64,000 nucleotides of DNA from Encephalitozoon hellem ATCC 50504. Taxonomy: Eukaryota; Microsporidia; Unikaryonidae. Position 1 is the stretch's first letter. Each line of letters starts with the position of its first letter. Position numbers and translations under genes: made by a program. The stretch covers positions 173,617-237,616 of the forward strand of contig NC_018480.1 in assembly GCF_000277815.2 (NCBI RefSeq), read 5' to 3'. Below, in pieces: positions 1-8,765 of the stretch. Under the pieces are notes generated by a model. The model saw only the letters and a program-made list of their open reading frames with translations, searched no databases and was not told the DNA's origin.

Positions 1-339
1 ATAAATCTTATACAAAAGAAGAAGGAAACACTGAAACCAGGGCAGCCACTGCCTGACAAGGGTGCATGCAAGCATTATAAAAAGTCGTACAGATGGTTCA
101 GATTTCCTTGCTGCAACTCTCTCTACCCTTGTGATATATGCCATGACGAAGAGAGCGGGCATGTACATCAGATGGCTAACAAGATGGTTTGTGGAATGTG
201 CTCAAAAGAGCAGGGTGTTAGCAAGACATGCGATTGCGGGATGAGCCTGAAGAGATCTACCTCGTTTTGGGAGGGCGGAAAAGGTAGCAGGAATAAGGCA
301 ACGATGAGCAGAAAAGACAGAAAAAAGTATACTAAATAA
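1..339 (+). CDS. CHY zinc-finger protein, C-terminal part (cut by left edge)
   Basis: The first reading frame is open from base 1 to a TAA at 337-339 and encodes the last 112 residues of a protein that begins outside the window. It carries a CHY-type zinc-finger core: an LPDKGACKHYKKSYRWFRFP segment, then the cysteine pairs PCC, CDICHDE, CGMC and CDCG typical of this family. The tail is basic (KGSRNKATMSRKDRKK). CHY fingers occur in fungal proteins such as the Hot13 group and in ubiquitin ligases such as Pirh2. The part visible does not say which role applies. It converges on RLI1, 24 bp away. The family call is firm; the function is open. Confidence 0.8.
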   Translation: MNLIQKKKETLKPGQPLPDKGACKHYKKSYRWFRFPCCNSLYPCDICHDEESGHVHQMANKMVCGMCSKEQGVSKTCDCGMSLKRSTSFWEGGKGSRNKATMSRKDRKKYTK

Positions 340-363
340 AGAAACACGATGTTCAATGTCTTT

Positions 364-2238
364 TCAAGAGAAGAAATACTGGTTGTTTTCTTTTTGCATT
401 CTGTCCTTTGCAGATCCTGGCTTGTTGACTCTGGGCCTTAGATTGCTTGAATCTCTTCGGAAGGTCACATCCAAGTTCTTGAGGAAAATGTTCATACCTT
501 CTAGGAGGTCCATTGGGGCAGAAGCCACACTTGAAACCCCAGGCTCTCCCTCAAATACAATCACTTTGTCTGCAAGATACGTTCCAACTATAAGGTCATG
601 CTCAACAACAAATGCTGTCTTGTTGTTGGAGTATATAAACTTCTTTATGACCTTGGATATTGCTATTCTTTGATCAGAATCAAGAAATGCTGATGGCTCG
701 TCAATAAGGTATATGTTTGCATCCTTCCCAAGACACATGGCTATTGCAATCCTTTGGAGTTCTCCTCCACTCAGGTTCTGGACAGGCTGGTCATAGGTGT
801 ATTCAATGTTAAGCGGCTTGATAACATCGTTTACAAATGACTGGTCCAAAAACGAGGATCTTATCTTTGACATGAAGAGATCTCTGACAGTACCTTTATA
901 CTTTGGAAGTATTTTCTGGGGCTTCAAACTATAGCTGAGGGCAGTAAACTCTTCCTCCTCGTCGGGCTTTATGAGCCCTGCAATCAATCCAACAAGTGTG
1001 GTTTTCCCCATACCATTTTCCCCGAGAAAAACAATGATCTCAGACTCGCTGAACGTGCCTTCCTTCACCTCAAGCTTGAATGACCCGTATGTCTTTGCCA
1101 TGGCACCGTACCAATGCTGTGCTCTTTTCCCAACATCCTTGGTCGGCCTTTCCGAAATATCAAACTTAAGCTCAGAAGGCCTAAATCTCATGTTCTCGGT
1201 TGGTATGTACCCATCAAGAAAGATATTGATTGCAGACTTTATGGCATATGGTGCAGTTATCACTCCATACGCTCCAGACTGCCCATACAACACACACCCA
1301 AAGTCACTCATAAGGTCAAGTATTGCAAGATCATGCTCGACAACAATTACATAGCTATTGTCTTCGCAGAGTTCTCTAATCTCTTTTGCTGCTGAAAGCC
1401 TCTGCTTGACATCAAGATAGCTGGAGGGCTCGTCGAATATATAAACATCACTTTGCTGCATGCATGCCAATGCCAAGGAAAATCTTTGAAGCTCCCCTCC
1501 ACTTAGTTCCTCAACATCTCTGCTGAGTATATTCCTGAGGCACATCCTGTCTATGTAGTAGTCTTTCTTCTGCTTTTGGTCCATCTCTTCGAGAACATCC
1601 TTGACAAGTAGCCTGTCTTCTACTGCAGCCTTATCGTTGTCCAATGAGAGGCTCTCAAGTGTATTCCTCACTCCAGAATTAAACCTTTTCTTCAACATTT
1701 TTGGAAGTCTGTCGATGTACTGGATTTTGGATGTTATCTTTAGCTGTCCTTCAAGAATCTTGGTAAAGTACCCCTGCAGCTCAGACCCTCTGAAATATCC
1801 TAAGATCGTTTCCCATCCAGGGGGGCTGTCATACTTACCAAGATTGGGCTTTATTTCCCCGGACAGAATCTTCAGCGCCGTGCTTTTTCCTATTCCATTT
1901 GTGCCCACAAGCCCAAGCACCTTCCCAGGCTTTGGAACCGGGAGCCTGTGGAGCTTGAATCCATTCATGCCGTATCTATGTGTTATATCCTTGGTTAAGC
2001 TTGTCGGGAGGTTGATTATAGAAATTGCCTTGAAGGGACATTTCTTCTGGCATGCAGAGCATCCAATGCATAAGACTTCCGATATTATGGACTTCTTCTC
2101 TATCTTTATGCATTCCCTTCCTGTCTTGTTCACAGGACACGCTTTCCTACACTCGGATGCACATTGCGATGGCTTGCAAAGCTCAAAATTAACAATGGCT
2201 AGCCGAGTAAGACTCGTCCTCTCATCACTCTTTGCCAT
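364..2238 (-). CDS. RLI1: ABCE1/RLI1 ribosome-recycling ATPase
   Basis: Soluble tandem ABC ATPase that splits ribosomes after termination and takes part in initiation and ribosome export. The N terminus has two ferredoxin-like Fe-S clusters (CKPSQCASECRKACP, then CIGCSACQKKCP). Two nucleotide-binding domains follow, with Walker A GTNGIGKST and GENGMGKTT, signatures LSGGELQR (twice), and Walker B FDEPSSYLD and IDEPSAFLD. There are no membrane segments. Length 624 aa from the ATG at 2238, which matches the short N terminus of yeast Rli1; another in-frame ATG at 2268 would add 10 residues. The Fe-S clusters make it a client of the mitosomal pathway, whose desulfurase NFS1 is also in this window. 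The identification is certain. Confidence 0.97.
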   Translation of the reverse strand: MAKSDERTSLTRLAIVNFELCKPSQCASECRKACPVNKTGRECIKIEKKSIISEVLCIGCSACQKKCPFKAISIINLPTSLTKDITHRYGMNGFKLHRLPVPKPGKVLGLVGTNGIGKSTALKILSGEIKPNLGKYDSPPGWETILGYFRGSELQGYFTKILEGQLKITSKIQYIDRLPKMLKKRFNSGVRNTLESLSLDNDKAAVEDRLLVKDVLEEMDQKQKKDYYIDRMCLRNILSRDVEELSGGELQRFSLALACMQQSDVYIFDEPSSYLDVKQRLSAAKEIRELCEDNSYVIVVEHDLAILDLMSDFGCVLYGQSGAYGVITAPYAIKSAINIFLDGYIPTENMRFRPSELKFDISERPTKDVGKRAQHWYGAMAKTYGSFKLEVKEGTFSESEIIVFLGENGMGKTTLVGLIAGLIKPDEEEEFTALSYSLKPQKILPKYKGTVRDLFMSKIRSSFLDQSFVNDVIKPLNIEYTYDQPVQNLSGGELQRIAIAMCLGKDANIYLIDEPSAFLDSDQRIAISKVIKKFIYSNNKTAFVVEHDLIVGTYLADKVIVFEGEPGVSSVASAPMDLLEGMNIFLKNLDVTFRRDSSNLRPRVNKPGSAKDRMQKENNQYFFS

Positions 2239-2304
2239 CTCGTAAGGGATCAACCATTTTGGCCTCAAATCACAGAAGAGGTATATAGGCTTGGAAACAG
2301 TATA

Positions 2305-3099
2305 CTATTTATTTCCAAAAAGATAGACCTTGTAGATACATGTGAACTTTTTGTGTCCCCCGTTGTTCTTAATGAAAAACTCTATTGAATCGGCCCTTGT
2401 CTTTTCAAACTCAAATGTCTGAAACCCACACACACTTGCATCGTACTTGAACTCTCCCAGAAGCATGTGTCCATCGGGGCCATAGGAAAAAACCTCAAAT
2501 TCGTGTATTGCACTACTTGTATCCTTGGTAATAGGATGGTAAAACCCCACCCTATCGATTGTGATTTCTTTATCAAAATCAATGGAAAATTTACAGCTGC
2601 GCCCCTTGAATGATAGGCATTCTCCAATACTTACATTCTCGTCAAGTATAGTGGCTGGATCTTTGTGCTTCCTGAACCCTAGGAGCCCATATGAAAAGAG
2701 TTGCGACATGTCCCCAATTCTTACTCTTGCACCTTCTTCAACCTTTGCATAGTTCACCTCCTTTGTGTGTGCCATTCCCTCTATTTGCTTGCTCATTCGT
2801 GCATTTTCCTCCCTCAGTATGCTTATTTCCTCCATCAGATTCTCCACGACCATAGAGCTCATTGGCTTCATGATGGCTATGTAGAAAAGTAGAACATATA
2901 GAACAGCAATTGCCGTGTAGACAGGGTAGTTTTTCACACCCTTCCTATCCTGCCCATATCTATGCACCTCCACGGGCTCCACACTCTTAGTAGCTCTCAT
3001 CTTTGGGATAGGTGTTTGGAACATAATAGTCTCGTCTATCCCAAAGTTTAGTGTTGAGTCTGGGCTTCTTTTCACCTGCAGGCGGTCTCTTCTATTCAT
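2305..3099 (-). CDS. SUN-domain (Sad1/UNC-84) nuclear envelope protein
   Basis: 264 aa. A basic nucleoplasmic N terminus is followed by one membrane segment (about residues 59-79), a short coiled coil (about 85-115) and a C-terminal SUN domain (about 125-264) with the typical GECLSFKG and FKTFEFE-like stretches. SUN proteins sit in the inner nuclear membrane and, as LINC complexes, tie the spindle pole body or chromosomes to the cytoskeleton. Microsporidia divide with closed mitosis and spindle plaques, which suits this role. It lies 66 bp downstream of the RLI1 start, on the same strand. The SUN call is good; orthology to Sad1 itself is inferred. Confidence 0.85.
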   Translation of the reverse strand: MNRRDRLQVKRSPDSTLNFGIDETIMFQTPIPKMRATKSVEPVEVHRYGQDRKGVKNYPVYTAIAVLYVLLFYIAIMKPMSSMVVENLMEEISILREENARMSKQIEGMAHTKEVNYAKVEEGARVRIGDMSQLFSYGLLGFRKHKDPATILDENVSIGECLSFKGRSCKFSIDFDKEITIDRVGFYHPITKDTSSAIHEFEVFSYGPDGHMLLGEFKYDASVCGFQTFEFEKTRADSIEFFIKNNGGHKKFTCIYKVYLFGNK

Positions 3100-3184
3100 G
3101 TACCCATGTGAAAGTGAAAATTTAAAACTTTCTGAGTATGCCAGTCTTTAATGCATCCCACCAGTCGCTTACAACTCAGGGCTG

Positions 3185-4486
3185 TTATCCTAGAACGTGT
3201 ATGCCAAATGCAACCATCATGAAAAGAGCATTGACGTAGAAATACAGCATTAGCTTTGATTTGACTCTCAAGCTGTAGACCCTTGAAAGGTGAGTAATGG
3301 ATATGTGTATAATCGATGATATAAACAGGTTGAAGCCGAGGACGAACTTATATCCCGATTCTTCGCACACACTCTGTAACCCTATGTTTGATATTGTCTT
3401 GCATAAGAATGACGACAAAGAGGCCAGGATGTAGAACAGATATGAGTATGACATCGAGTTTGATGCCCCCAGGCAATATATAAACACCATTGTCATCATT
3501 GATGTCAGAAATGCCAGAGGAATGCATCTACTTTCTGACAAAACCTTTGATATCTGCAGACTGGCAAGCGAGGAAAGTATTTTTGAACATCCTTCAACAT
3601 ATCCATGAATAATAACAGGCTTGTTTGGGTTTGAGTGGTATGATACCGAGCTATCGAAGCTGGAGAAGATTTTGATCACTGTATAAGAAACAAGGCGTAT
3701 AGGCTTTGCCACGAGAAACAACATTTTGTTCACCTTGATGCTGCTTTCTATTCCGTTCTTCCTTTTTTCGAGGAATATCCCTGCTGAATAGAACGAAAGA
3801 CATATGTAGAGAATGCTTGCAGATGATGAAAGCAAAGACGCAAGCATCACACGCGATCTATATGTGCTCTTTACTTTCCTCCAAACCTCTGTGGGGCTCT
3901 GTATGTAGTCTATGAACTTTTCCTCCTCCTTATTTGGAGATGTGAGAGGAAGTAAAAGCGTGGTCAGAAGAGCCAGGGATAGGCCGAAGAGAGAAATCAG
4001 TATGTTCACTCTGTGACTTCCCCCACACATTATGATGTCCTGCCCAATCCATGACGAGACAACACTTACAAATGTCTTGATGTTAATTGCTGTCGATAGA
4101 ACCACTTTTCTATCCTCCTTTCTTCCGGCAGTGGAGTTAAGAATCGACTTCGTTACGACTCCGAAGGATGTTGTTGCGCCATGGAGTAGATATGCTATAG
4201 CCGTTAGAAAGCTGCACCTAAACGGCATGAACATGAATATCATATACACAACCATTTCAATGAGTGTATCGACGAAAAGACTCATTCTGTTTCCTAAAAG
4301 CTCGATTATAAGAAATGAAGTGAGAGAAACAATGATGGAGGATGTAAAGAACAACGGGCTAAAGTTGTTGTGAAGCTCTCTATTGTGGAATCCCTTCTGC
4401 TCGACAAGGTAAGGAACCATGAACGAAAGGAACGGGGTGAAAGACTTCAAGCCAAAGTACTGATATAACCTGACTGTCCACGACAT
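3185..4486 (-). CDS. Reduced-folate-carrier-like (SLC19) transporter
   Basis: 433-residue multi-spanning membrane protein. The N terminus (YQYFGLKSFTPFLSFMVPYL) resembles the SLC19 folate/thiamine carrier family, whose members start with a conserved helix before PFL and EPY-type motifs. About 11 hydrophobic segments can be counted, with a charged cytoplasmic loop near residues 190-210 (SPNKEEEKF). Encephalitozoon species are reported to carry folate transporters, and import would suit a parasite with reduced one-carbon metabolism. Substrate (folate or thiamine) cannot be settled from sequence. It is divergent from the pseudouridine synthase gene. Confidence 0.65.
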   Translation of the reverse strand: MSWTVRLYQYFGLKSFTPFLSFMVPYLVEQKGFHNRELHNNFSPLFFTSSIIVSLTSFLIIELLGNRMSLFVDTLIEMVVYMIFMFMPFRCSFLTAIAYLLHGATTSFGVVTKSILNSTAGRKEDRKVVLSTAINIKTFVSVVSSWIGQDIIMCGGSHRVNILISLFGLSLALLTTLLLPLTSPNKEEEKFIDYIQSPTEVWRKVKSTYRSRVMLASLLSSSASILYICLSFYSAGIFLEKRKNGIESSIKVNKMLFLVAKPIRLVSYTVIKIFSSFDSSVSYHSNPNKPVIIHGYVEGCSKILSSLASLQISKVLSESRCIPLAFLTSMMTMVFIYCLGASNSMSYSYLFYILASLSSFLCKTISNIGLQSVCEESGYKFVLGFNLFISSIIHISITHLSRVYSLRVKSKLMLYFYVNALFMMVAFGIHVLG

Positions 4487-4635
4487 TGTTTTGAGGGCTT
4501 TTTGATTGACTCATAATAGATTTCCAATGAAAATTTTTGTACTGCTAAACAAAAGTTATTGCATAGCGAGTTTGTAAAGGATTGGTAATTCTAGGGAGTT
4601 CTATCCATAATGCTAGTGGCAAAAATAGTCCTGAA

Positions 4636-5580
4636 ATGGAGAGCGATATCGATGGGAGTCCTTTAAATTTAGGCAGTGGTGAAGGTGTAAGGAAGAATGA
4701 TCGAGGAAAGCATAAGAGAGCACTAAAATGTCTTTCTCAAAGGACAGTTGCACTGAAGATATCCTATGATGGCCAGGGATATAGCGGGCTTTCTCCTCAG
4801 AACGGCAAAGAGACTATTGGCGGGAATCTTGAATATGCCTTGAAGGCCACGGGGCTTGGAGAGAAGCTAGTGTATGCAGGGAGGACAGATGCGGGTGTAA
4901 GTGCAATAAACATGATAGCGTCATGTGTTGTTATATCAAGAGTTTTAGAGCCCAACAGAAGTTATTCCATCACTGAGGACGACTACAGGGAGTACAAATA
5001 TGACATAATGCTCAATAATCATCTTCCATCAGACATACGTGTCATTGGATGGGCACCAGTTCCTGACACATTCAATGCAAGATTTACATGTGTACAGAGA
5101 CAGTATCGGTACTATTTTCACAAGGAAGGCCTTAATATTAATGAAATGAACGAAGCAGCTTCTAGAATCAAAAGGATGGAGAACTTTTATTACTTTAGCA
5201 AACACTCTGACGAGAATGCTCGATATGAAAGGAGGCTGGATGAGTGCAGAGTAGTGGACGACGGAGACATCTACTATCTGGACATAAGGGCCAGAGCATT
5301 TCTACACAACATGGTTCGAAAAATAGTTTGGGCTATACAGAAGTCTGGAAGGGGAGAAGCATACGATATCCAAAGAATAGGAACGTCAGAGCCGCATCCA
5401 CTGGTCTTTTGTGGAGCGGTGTACCCCCACGAGCTTTCCTTCATCAGCAATCTTCGCTGTTTCTCAGAATTCCGCTACAAAATGGAAAGAGACCAAATAA
5501 ACTACAAAATATCAAGGTACAGGTTAGAACACCTTACTGATGAGTTTTCTAAGGAGACAGGAAGTAAAAAGAGGCAATAG
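4636..5580 (+). CDS. PUS3: tRNA pseudouridine synthase, TruA family, Pus3/Deg1-like
   Basis: 314 aa. The catalytic motif GRTDAGVSA (about residues 86-94) contains the essential Asp. The lead-in KISYDGQGYSGL and the stretches LPSDIRVIGWAP, FNARFTCVQRQYRYYF and AFLHNMVRKIVWAI fit the Pus3/Deg1 branch, which modifies U38/U39 in the tRNA anticodon stem, better than Pus1. The start is taken at the ATG at 4636; the in-frame extension to 4582 begins with TTG and is probably not used. The gene converges on RPS19 with 13 bp between them, where an AATAAA/TTTATT element serves both strands. Family certain, Pus3 versus Pus1 likely. Confidence 0.82.
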   Translation: MESDIDGSPLNLGSGEGVRKNDRGKHKRALKCLSQRTVALKISYDGQGYSGLSPQNGKETIGGNLEYALKATGLGEKLVYAGRTDAGVSAINMIASCVVISRVLEPNRSYSITEDDYREYKYDIMLNNHLPSDIRVIGWAPVPDTFNARFTCVQRQYRYYFHKEGLNINEMNEAASRIKRMENFYYFSKHSDENARYERRLDECRVVDDGDIYYLDIRARAFLHNMVRKIVWAIQKSGRGEAYDIQRIGTSEPHPLVFCGAVYPHELSFISNLRCFSEFRYKMERDQINYKISRYRLEHLTDEFSKETGSKKRQ

Positions 5581-5582
5581 AT

Positions 5583-5598
5583 AAATAAAAGCTTTATT
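5583..5598. promoter_or_regulatory. Shared poly(A)-signal element between convergent genes
   Basis: AATAAA at 5584-5589 follows the stop of the pseudouridine synthase, and TTTATT at 5593-5598 is AATAAA read on the other strand, overlapping the RPS19 stop codon. The near-palindrome AATAAAAGCTTTATT can therefore serve both convergent genes. The motif is seen directly; its use as a poly(A) signal is inferred. Confidence 0.45.
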
Positions 5599-6031
5599 CC
5601 CTAACCTTTTCAATGATTTCCTTGACAACAGTCCTTCCTTTTTCCGTTAGCATATCTTTAGAGTGTTCATTTATCCACCCCATGTTCTTCAGATTCTCAA
5701 GCACTGAGATGCCTATTTCCGGGAAGGCATTAACGTACTTGCTGGGCCGGCATCCCCTGTTCTTACGAGTTCCATACCTCTTTGCAAGGAATTCTGGCGT
5801 GACAGCCCCTTTGATTGAGATCTGCCTTACAATGGAGGCCATTCTTGTGAAATACCAGTCATCCTCAATGGGTGCCTGTTCCTTGCCAGTTCCGGTCTTC
5901 ATAATATCATAATCTTGGAGAGGAACTACCATGTTGGTTGATTTAAGATAAGACTTAAGCGCCTCGTTGAACTTCTCTGGTCTAACCTCGTAGATCTCTT
6001 CGATCATCTGGGGTGAAAATTTTGCCGTCAT
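5594..6031 (-). CDS. RPS19: 40S ribosomal protein S19 (eS19)
   Basis: 145 aa, the usual length for eS19. Conserved blocks are visible: VPLQDYDIMKTGTGKEQAP, then DDWYFTRMASIVRQISIKGA, YGTRKNRGCRPSKY, and a C-terminal winged-helix-like stretch (LENLKNMGWINEHSKDMLTEKGR). S19 lies on the head of the small subunit and is needed for late 18S rRNA maturation. The start is the ATG at 6031; the longer frame to 6052 begins with TTG. It is divergent from the QTRT2-like gene with only 51 bp between starts. Confidence 0.95.
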   Translation of the reverse strand: MTAKFSPQMIEEIYEVRPEKFNEALKSYLKSTNMVVPLQDYDIMKTGTGKEQAPIEDDWYFTRMASIVRQISIKGAVTPEFLAKRYGTRKNRGCRPSKYVNAFPEIGISVLENLKNMGWINEHSKDMLTEKGRTVVKEIIEKVRE

Positions 6032-6082
6032 CAAAATCGTATGCCTTTGCAAGCAATTAGGGCATTCGCAACAAAACCCTAA

Positions 6083-6751
6083 ATGCAGCCTTCATACTTC
6101 ATATCAACAAAGTCCTGTGTGGTTCCACACGTGGTAGATCCTCAGTCGATTCCTTCTACAAACAAGAACATGAAGATATACATCGATGATATTCTGTACA
6201 AGGATTCTGCCTATGAGGGGGGATTTGACCTGGAGATAAAGGAATTCTGTTCTTTTTCCAGTATAAAAACCTGCTTGGGATTTAGAAACAGGCCCAAGAC
6301 TTTGGTTTCAAAGAGAGGACATTACAAGCTTAAGAAAGAGAGGTACGAGGAGCTTCTTGGTGTTCTGAAGCCGGACTACCATGCAGATTTCGACACGGGG
6401 AAGATCTTTGTAGAGGGGAATGAGCTAATAGAGCCCAAGGATGTAGGTGAGTTTGTAGAGCTTCTAAACGGGGGCCATTTGCTTTTTGGAACAGAGTTCG
6501 TCAATAATCTTGTCAATCAAGGGATGATGATGAGGTTTGATGGATGTAAGATTGACGTTTGCAGAATATTCGATTGCAAGTGCTGCGGAGACCTATCTCC
6601 TGGGTATCTTGAATATCTCTGGAACATCAAGGAGATGAATGCGTTCACATATCTTGCAATACACAACTATAATGTCCTTGATGAGATCTTCAAGGCCATA
6701 GGCCTCAATAAATTAAGTTGTGGCGATGTGAAGGCGGGAGATAGGGTTTAG
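6083..6751 (+). CDS. Compacted tRNA-guanine transglycosylase-like protein (QTRT2-type)
   Basis: 222 aa. The C-terminal third matches the TGT/QTRT2 family: LLFGTEFVNNLVNQGMMMRF resembles the family's LFES.FPYQVTERGCALTF block, and CKCCGDLSPGYLEYL followed by KEMNAFTYLAIHN resembles the zinc site CxCxxC...H. The first of the usual zinc cysteines is Phe here, while the other two Cys and the His remain. The N-terminal RGHYKLKKERYEELLGVLKPD resembles the barrel segment before the active site. About 150 residues of the usual (approximately 400 aa) TIM barrel are missing. QTRT2 is the non-catalytic partner in queuine insertion at tRNA position 34. Likely family member, function uncertain. CCC lies just before the ATG. 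Confidence 0.6.
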   Translation: MQPSYFISTKSCVVPHVVDPQSIPSTNKNMKIYIDDILYKDSAYEGGFDLEIKEFCSFSSIKTCLGFRNRPKTLVSKRGHYKLKKERYEELLGVLKPDYHADFDTGKIFVEGNELIEPKDVGEFVELLNGGHLLFGTEFVNNLVNQGMMMRFDGCKIDVCRIFDCKCCGDLSPGYLEYLWNIKEMNAFTYLAIHNYNVLDEIFKAIGLNKLSCGDVKAGDRV

Positions 6752-6848
6752 AGAATGCATCTATTCTTAAGACATCTTTTGATTGCAGTACTTTTTATTC
6801 TTCTGTCTGTAGCCAAGAATTTAATAGATTGGAAAATATTTACCCCAA

Positions 6849-7391
6849 ATGAGTTTAAGTGTTGTCTCTGTGGATCAATTTGTAGGCTTTGCTTTGTCGA
6901 TAATATCAATGAAGATTTCTGGAAATCCGATGTTCAAAACACCAAAGGCAATATGGATACTGAGGGGAGTCTATCTGTGCTCTAATCTCATTCAACTTAT
7001 GTTTTCACTCTACATAATGAAGAAGATCAAGAGTACAAATGACAGCCGCAAGGTTAAGATAAAGAGGGAAGCAACACTTTTCAAAGACAACAACGAAGAG
7101 GAGGAGGAGGAAATGACATATGCCAGCTACGACGAATCTGAGCTCACCAAATCGATCAGGACAGCAGTAATCCAGTTTTTGATCATTGCTGTGCTTCACT
7201 TCAAATTGGAGGTTGTTCAGCCATTATTTGCACAATCATTTGTTCCATTAAGAAACCTTCTTCTTAGTCCCCTCTATGCTGCATATATCTGGAATAGACC
7301 TGTTCTGAGGCCATTTGAGGCAAACATGCTGTTCCAGAAGGCACCTAAAGAATCTATGGCATCTGAAAAGAAAAGAGTCAAGGAGGACTGA
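6849..7391 (+). CDS. PHO88: PHO88/SND3-like ER membrane protein
   Basis: 180 aa. The N-terminal membrane segment, a second hydrophobic stretch (WILRGVYLCSNLIQLMFSLYI), an acidic loop (EEEEEEMTYASYDESEL) and the diagnostic C-terminal block (VLHFKLEVVQPLFAQSFVPLRNLL, then LRPFEANMLF) match yeast Pho88. Pho88/Snd3 is an ER protein of the SND targeting route, originally linked to phosphate uptake. CCCC stands three bases before the ATG at 6849. An overlapping frame from 6755 is not supported. It is co-directional with the QTRT2-like gene, 97 bp downstream. Confidence 0.85.
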   Translation: MSLSVVSVDQFVGFALSIISMKISGNPMFKTPKAIWILRGVYLCSNLIQLMFSLYIMKKIKSTNDSRKVKIKREATLFKDNNEEEEEEMTYASYDESELTKSIRTAVIQFLIIAVLHFKLEVVQPLFAQSFVPLRNLLLSPLYAAYIWNRPVLRPFEANMLFQKAPKESMASEKKRVKED

Positions 7392-7505
7392 TTAAACAAT
7401 CCATAAATATTTTCTTATCATTTTAAAATTTGTGTTTACTGCGAGGATTCAATGTATGCGCTCTTCCGAAGGAAATAAAAGTTTGATCCTTGTTTTAATC
7501 CCTAT

Positions 7506-7850
7506 ATGGGAAATGATGTGACCCAAGACGAAGACATAAGCACGATCGAAGCCACGAATGCAAGCCTGTACGGGGAGAGTGACATCATCCAGGAAGAAAA
7601 GAGCATAATTCGCGTGAAGGTTCAGCAGAAGAAGGGGACAAAGAAAGTGACTATTATTGAGAACATACCCAAGGAGCTTAGGGAAGGCTTGCTATCCTCT
7701 CTCAAAAAGGAAATGGGATGTGGCGGAATACTACTCGATGATAAGTCATCAATCCAACTACAAGGGGATAAAACGAACATGGGGATTGTCAGCTACCTAA
7801 AGAAATATGTTAAGGACTGTAAAGTCGAGTTGAATGGAAGAGTCAGGTAG
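7506..7850 (+). CDS. SUI1: Translation initiation factor eIF1 (SUI1)
   Basis: 114 aa, typical eIF1 length. An acidic unstructured N terminus (about residues 1-35) is followed by the SUI1 fold: IIRVKVQQKKGTKKVTIIEN, then a GCGG turn in MGCGGILLDD and the final segment QLQGDKTNMGIVSYLKK. eIF1 binds the 40S P-site region and enforces AUG selection. The start is the ATG at 7506, preceded by TCCCTAT. The neighbours (RPS19, NOT4) are also translation-linked, but there is no operon logic here. Confidence 0.93.
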   Translation: MGNDVTQDEDISTIEATNASLYGESDIIQEEKSIIRVKVQQKKGTKKVTIIENIPKELREGLLSSLKKEMGCGGILLDDKSSIQLQGDKTNMGIVSYLKKYVKDCKVELNGRVR

Positions 7851-7922
7851 GGCACATGGACCTCCTCAAGCGAGAAAGAGCGTCTCCCGAATTAAACAAA
7901 GTTAATATTCGTCTTTTAATAA

Positions 7923-8519
7923 TTAGTTTGTGAAGTCTAGAGGCTCAAAAAGAATCCTATCGGGTGCCTTGAAGACCCTAGACGTCTTGTGCTTGAAAAG
8001 CTCGTTGAGAATGTCAAAGTCGTATCTCTTGCCTATTCTTTTCTTGTTTTTGTTTCTGATTTCAAACTCGTGCAGCTTGTGCTTCGAGCTACACATCTCG
8101 TCCTTTGTTAGAATATCTTTTTGAGATCTATGCTCATGTAGATACATACAATCGCTATTTTGGCATATTGCATTCCTCAGATAGAATGTACAATATTTTG
8201 TGGTTCCATAGGTGCACTTTAGAACTTTCCCGTCTAGAAGGCTTTCATCGACCTCTTGTATGCAGGTCTTTGCCTCTTCGTCTGTACTGTATGTGATGTA
8301 AGCGCTGGCTGTCGACTCAAGTGACGAGGTCCTCTTATTAACCACTATCTTTTTAATTGCGCCAAACTGTCCAAAAAATTCATGTCTGCTTAGGACGCCT
8401 TCGTCAGCATACTTCTGTGGTATGCATATTATATATACTAGGTTCTTCTGCACCACCCTTATGTTCGAGAAGCTTCCTCCTGACTGCATAGAAGCTATTA
8501 ACATCGGCTCTTTAGGCAT
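7923..8519 (-). CDS. NOT4: NOT4-like protein: RRM plus CCCH finger, RING domain absent
   Basis: 198 aa. Residues about 18-110 form the NOT4-type RRM (RVVQKNLVYIICIPQKYADE, EFFGQFGAIKKIVVNK, SAYITYSTDEEA, LKCTYGTTKYCTFYLRN), followed by a CCCH zinc finger (C..YLRNAICQNSDCMYLHEH) and the characteristic LTKDEM. In yeast and animals this module follows an N-terminal RING with ubiquitin-ligase activity. Here the protein opens directly before the RRM, and the 246 bp upstream hold no RING-coding frame. It would bind RNA, and perhaps CCR4-NOT, without E3 activity. The identity of the remaining domains is strong. Confidence 0.85.
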   Translation of the reverse strand: MPKEPMLIASMQSGGSFSNIRVVQKNLVYIICIPQKYADEGVLSRHEFFGQFGAIKKIVVNKRTSSLESTASAYITYSTDEEAKTCIQEVDESLLDGKVLKCTYGTTKYCTFYLRNAICQNSDCMYLHEHRSQKDILTKDEMCSSKHKLHEFEIRNKNKKRIGKRYDFDILNELFKHKTSRVFKAPDRILFEPLDFTN

Positions 8520-8765
8520 CCTTGGGGATTGTCTGCAAAATTTAATATTTATTACTGGTTACTAATAGGTTCAAGAGGCTCACAAGAGACAGGACTTCTT
8601 TCTCCTTCACTACAAATTCTCGATCTGTTTTAACAATAATAATGAAAGCCTTGGTACCAATGGCTACCGCTCCTGTTTAATTCCTGCATGTAGAACAGCC
8701 TATGAAGAAGCGAACAAACAGAACCTTACAAGATAAAAGTACAGAAACATCCCTGTCATATCGCT
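8520..8765. other. Intergenic region upstream of NOT4
   Basis: 246 bp between NOT4 and the proteasome gene. It holds no convincing ORF. The only visible structure is the palindromic stretch TTGGTACCAA (about 8650-8659) flanked by GCC/TGGC, which could form a tight hairpin. No tRNA-like boxes were seen. Confidence 0.3.

Noticed and set aside
4582..4635. N-terminal extension of the pseudouridine synthase
   Set aside because: It depends on a TTG start; the first ATG (4636) gives a normal protein. The same reasoning was used for RPS19, the PQ-loop gene, SPT5, STE12 and others.
6755..6985. 76-codon plus frame overlapping the PHO88 start
   Set aside because: It overlaps the well-supported PHO88 gene in another frame, has no family likeness, and PHO88 has CCCC before its own ATG.
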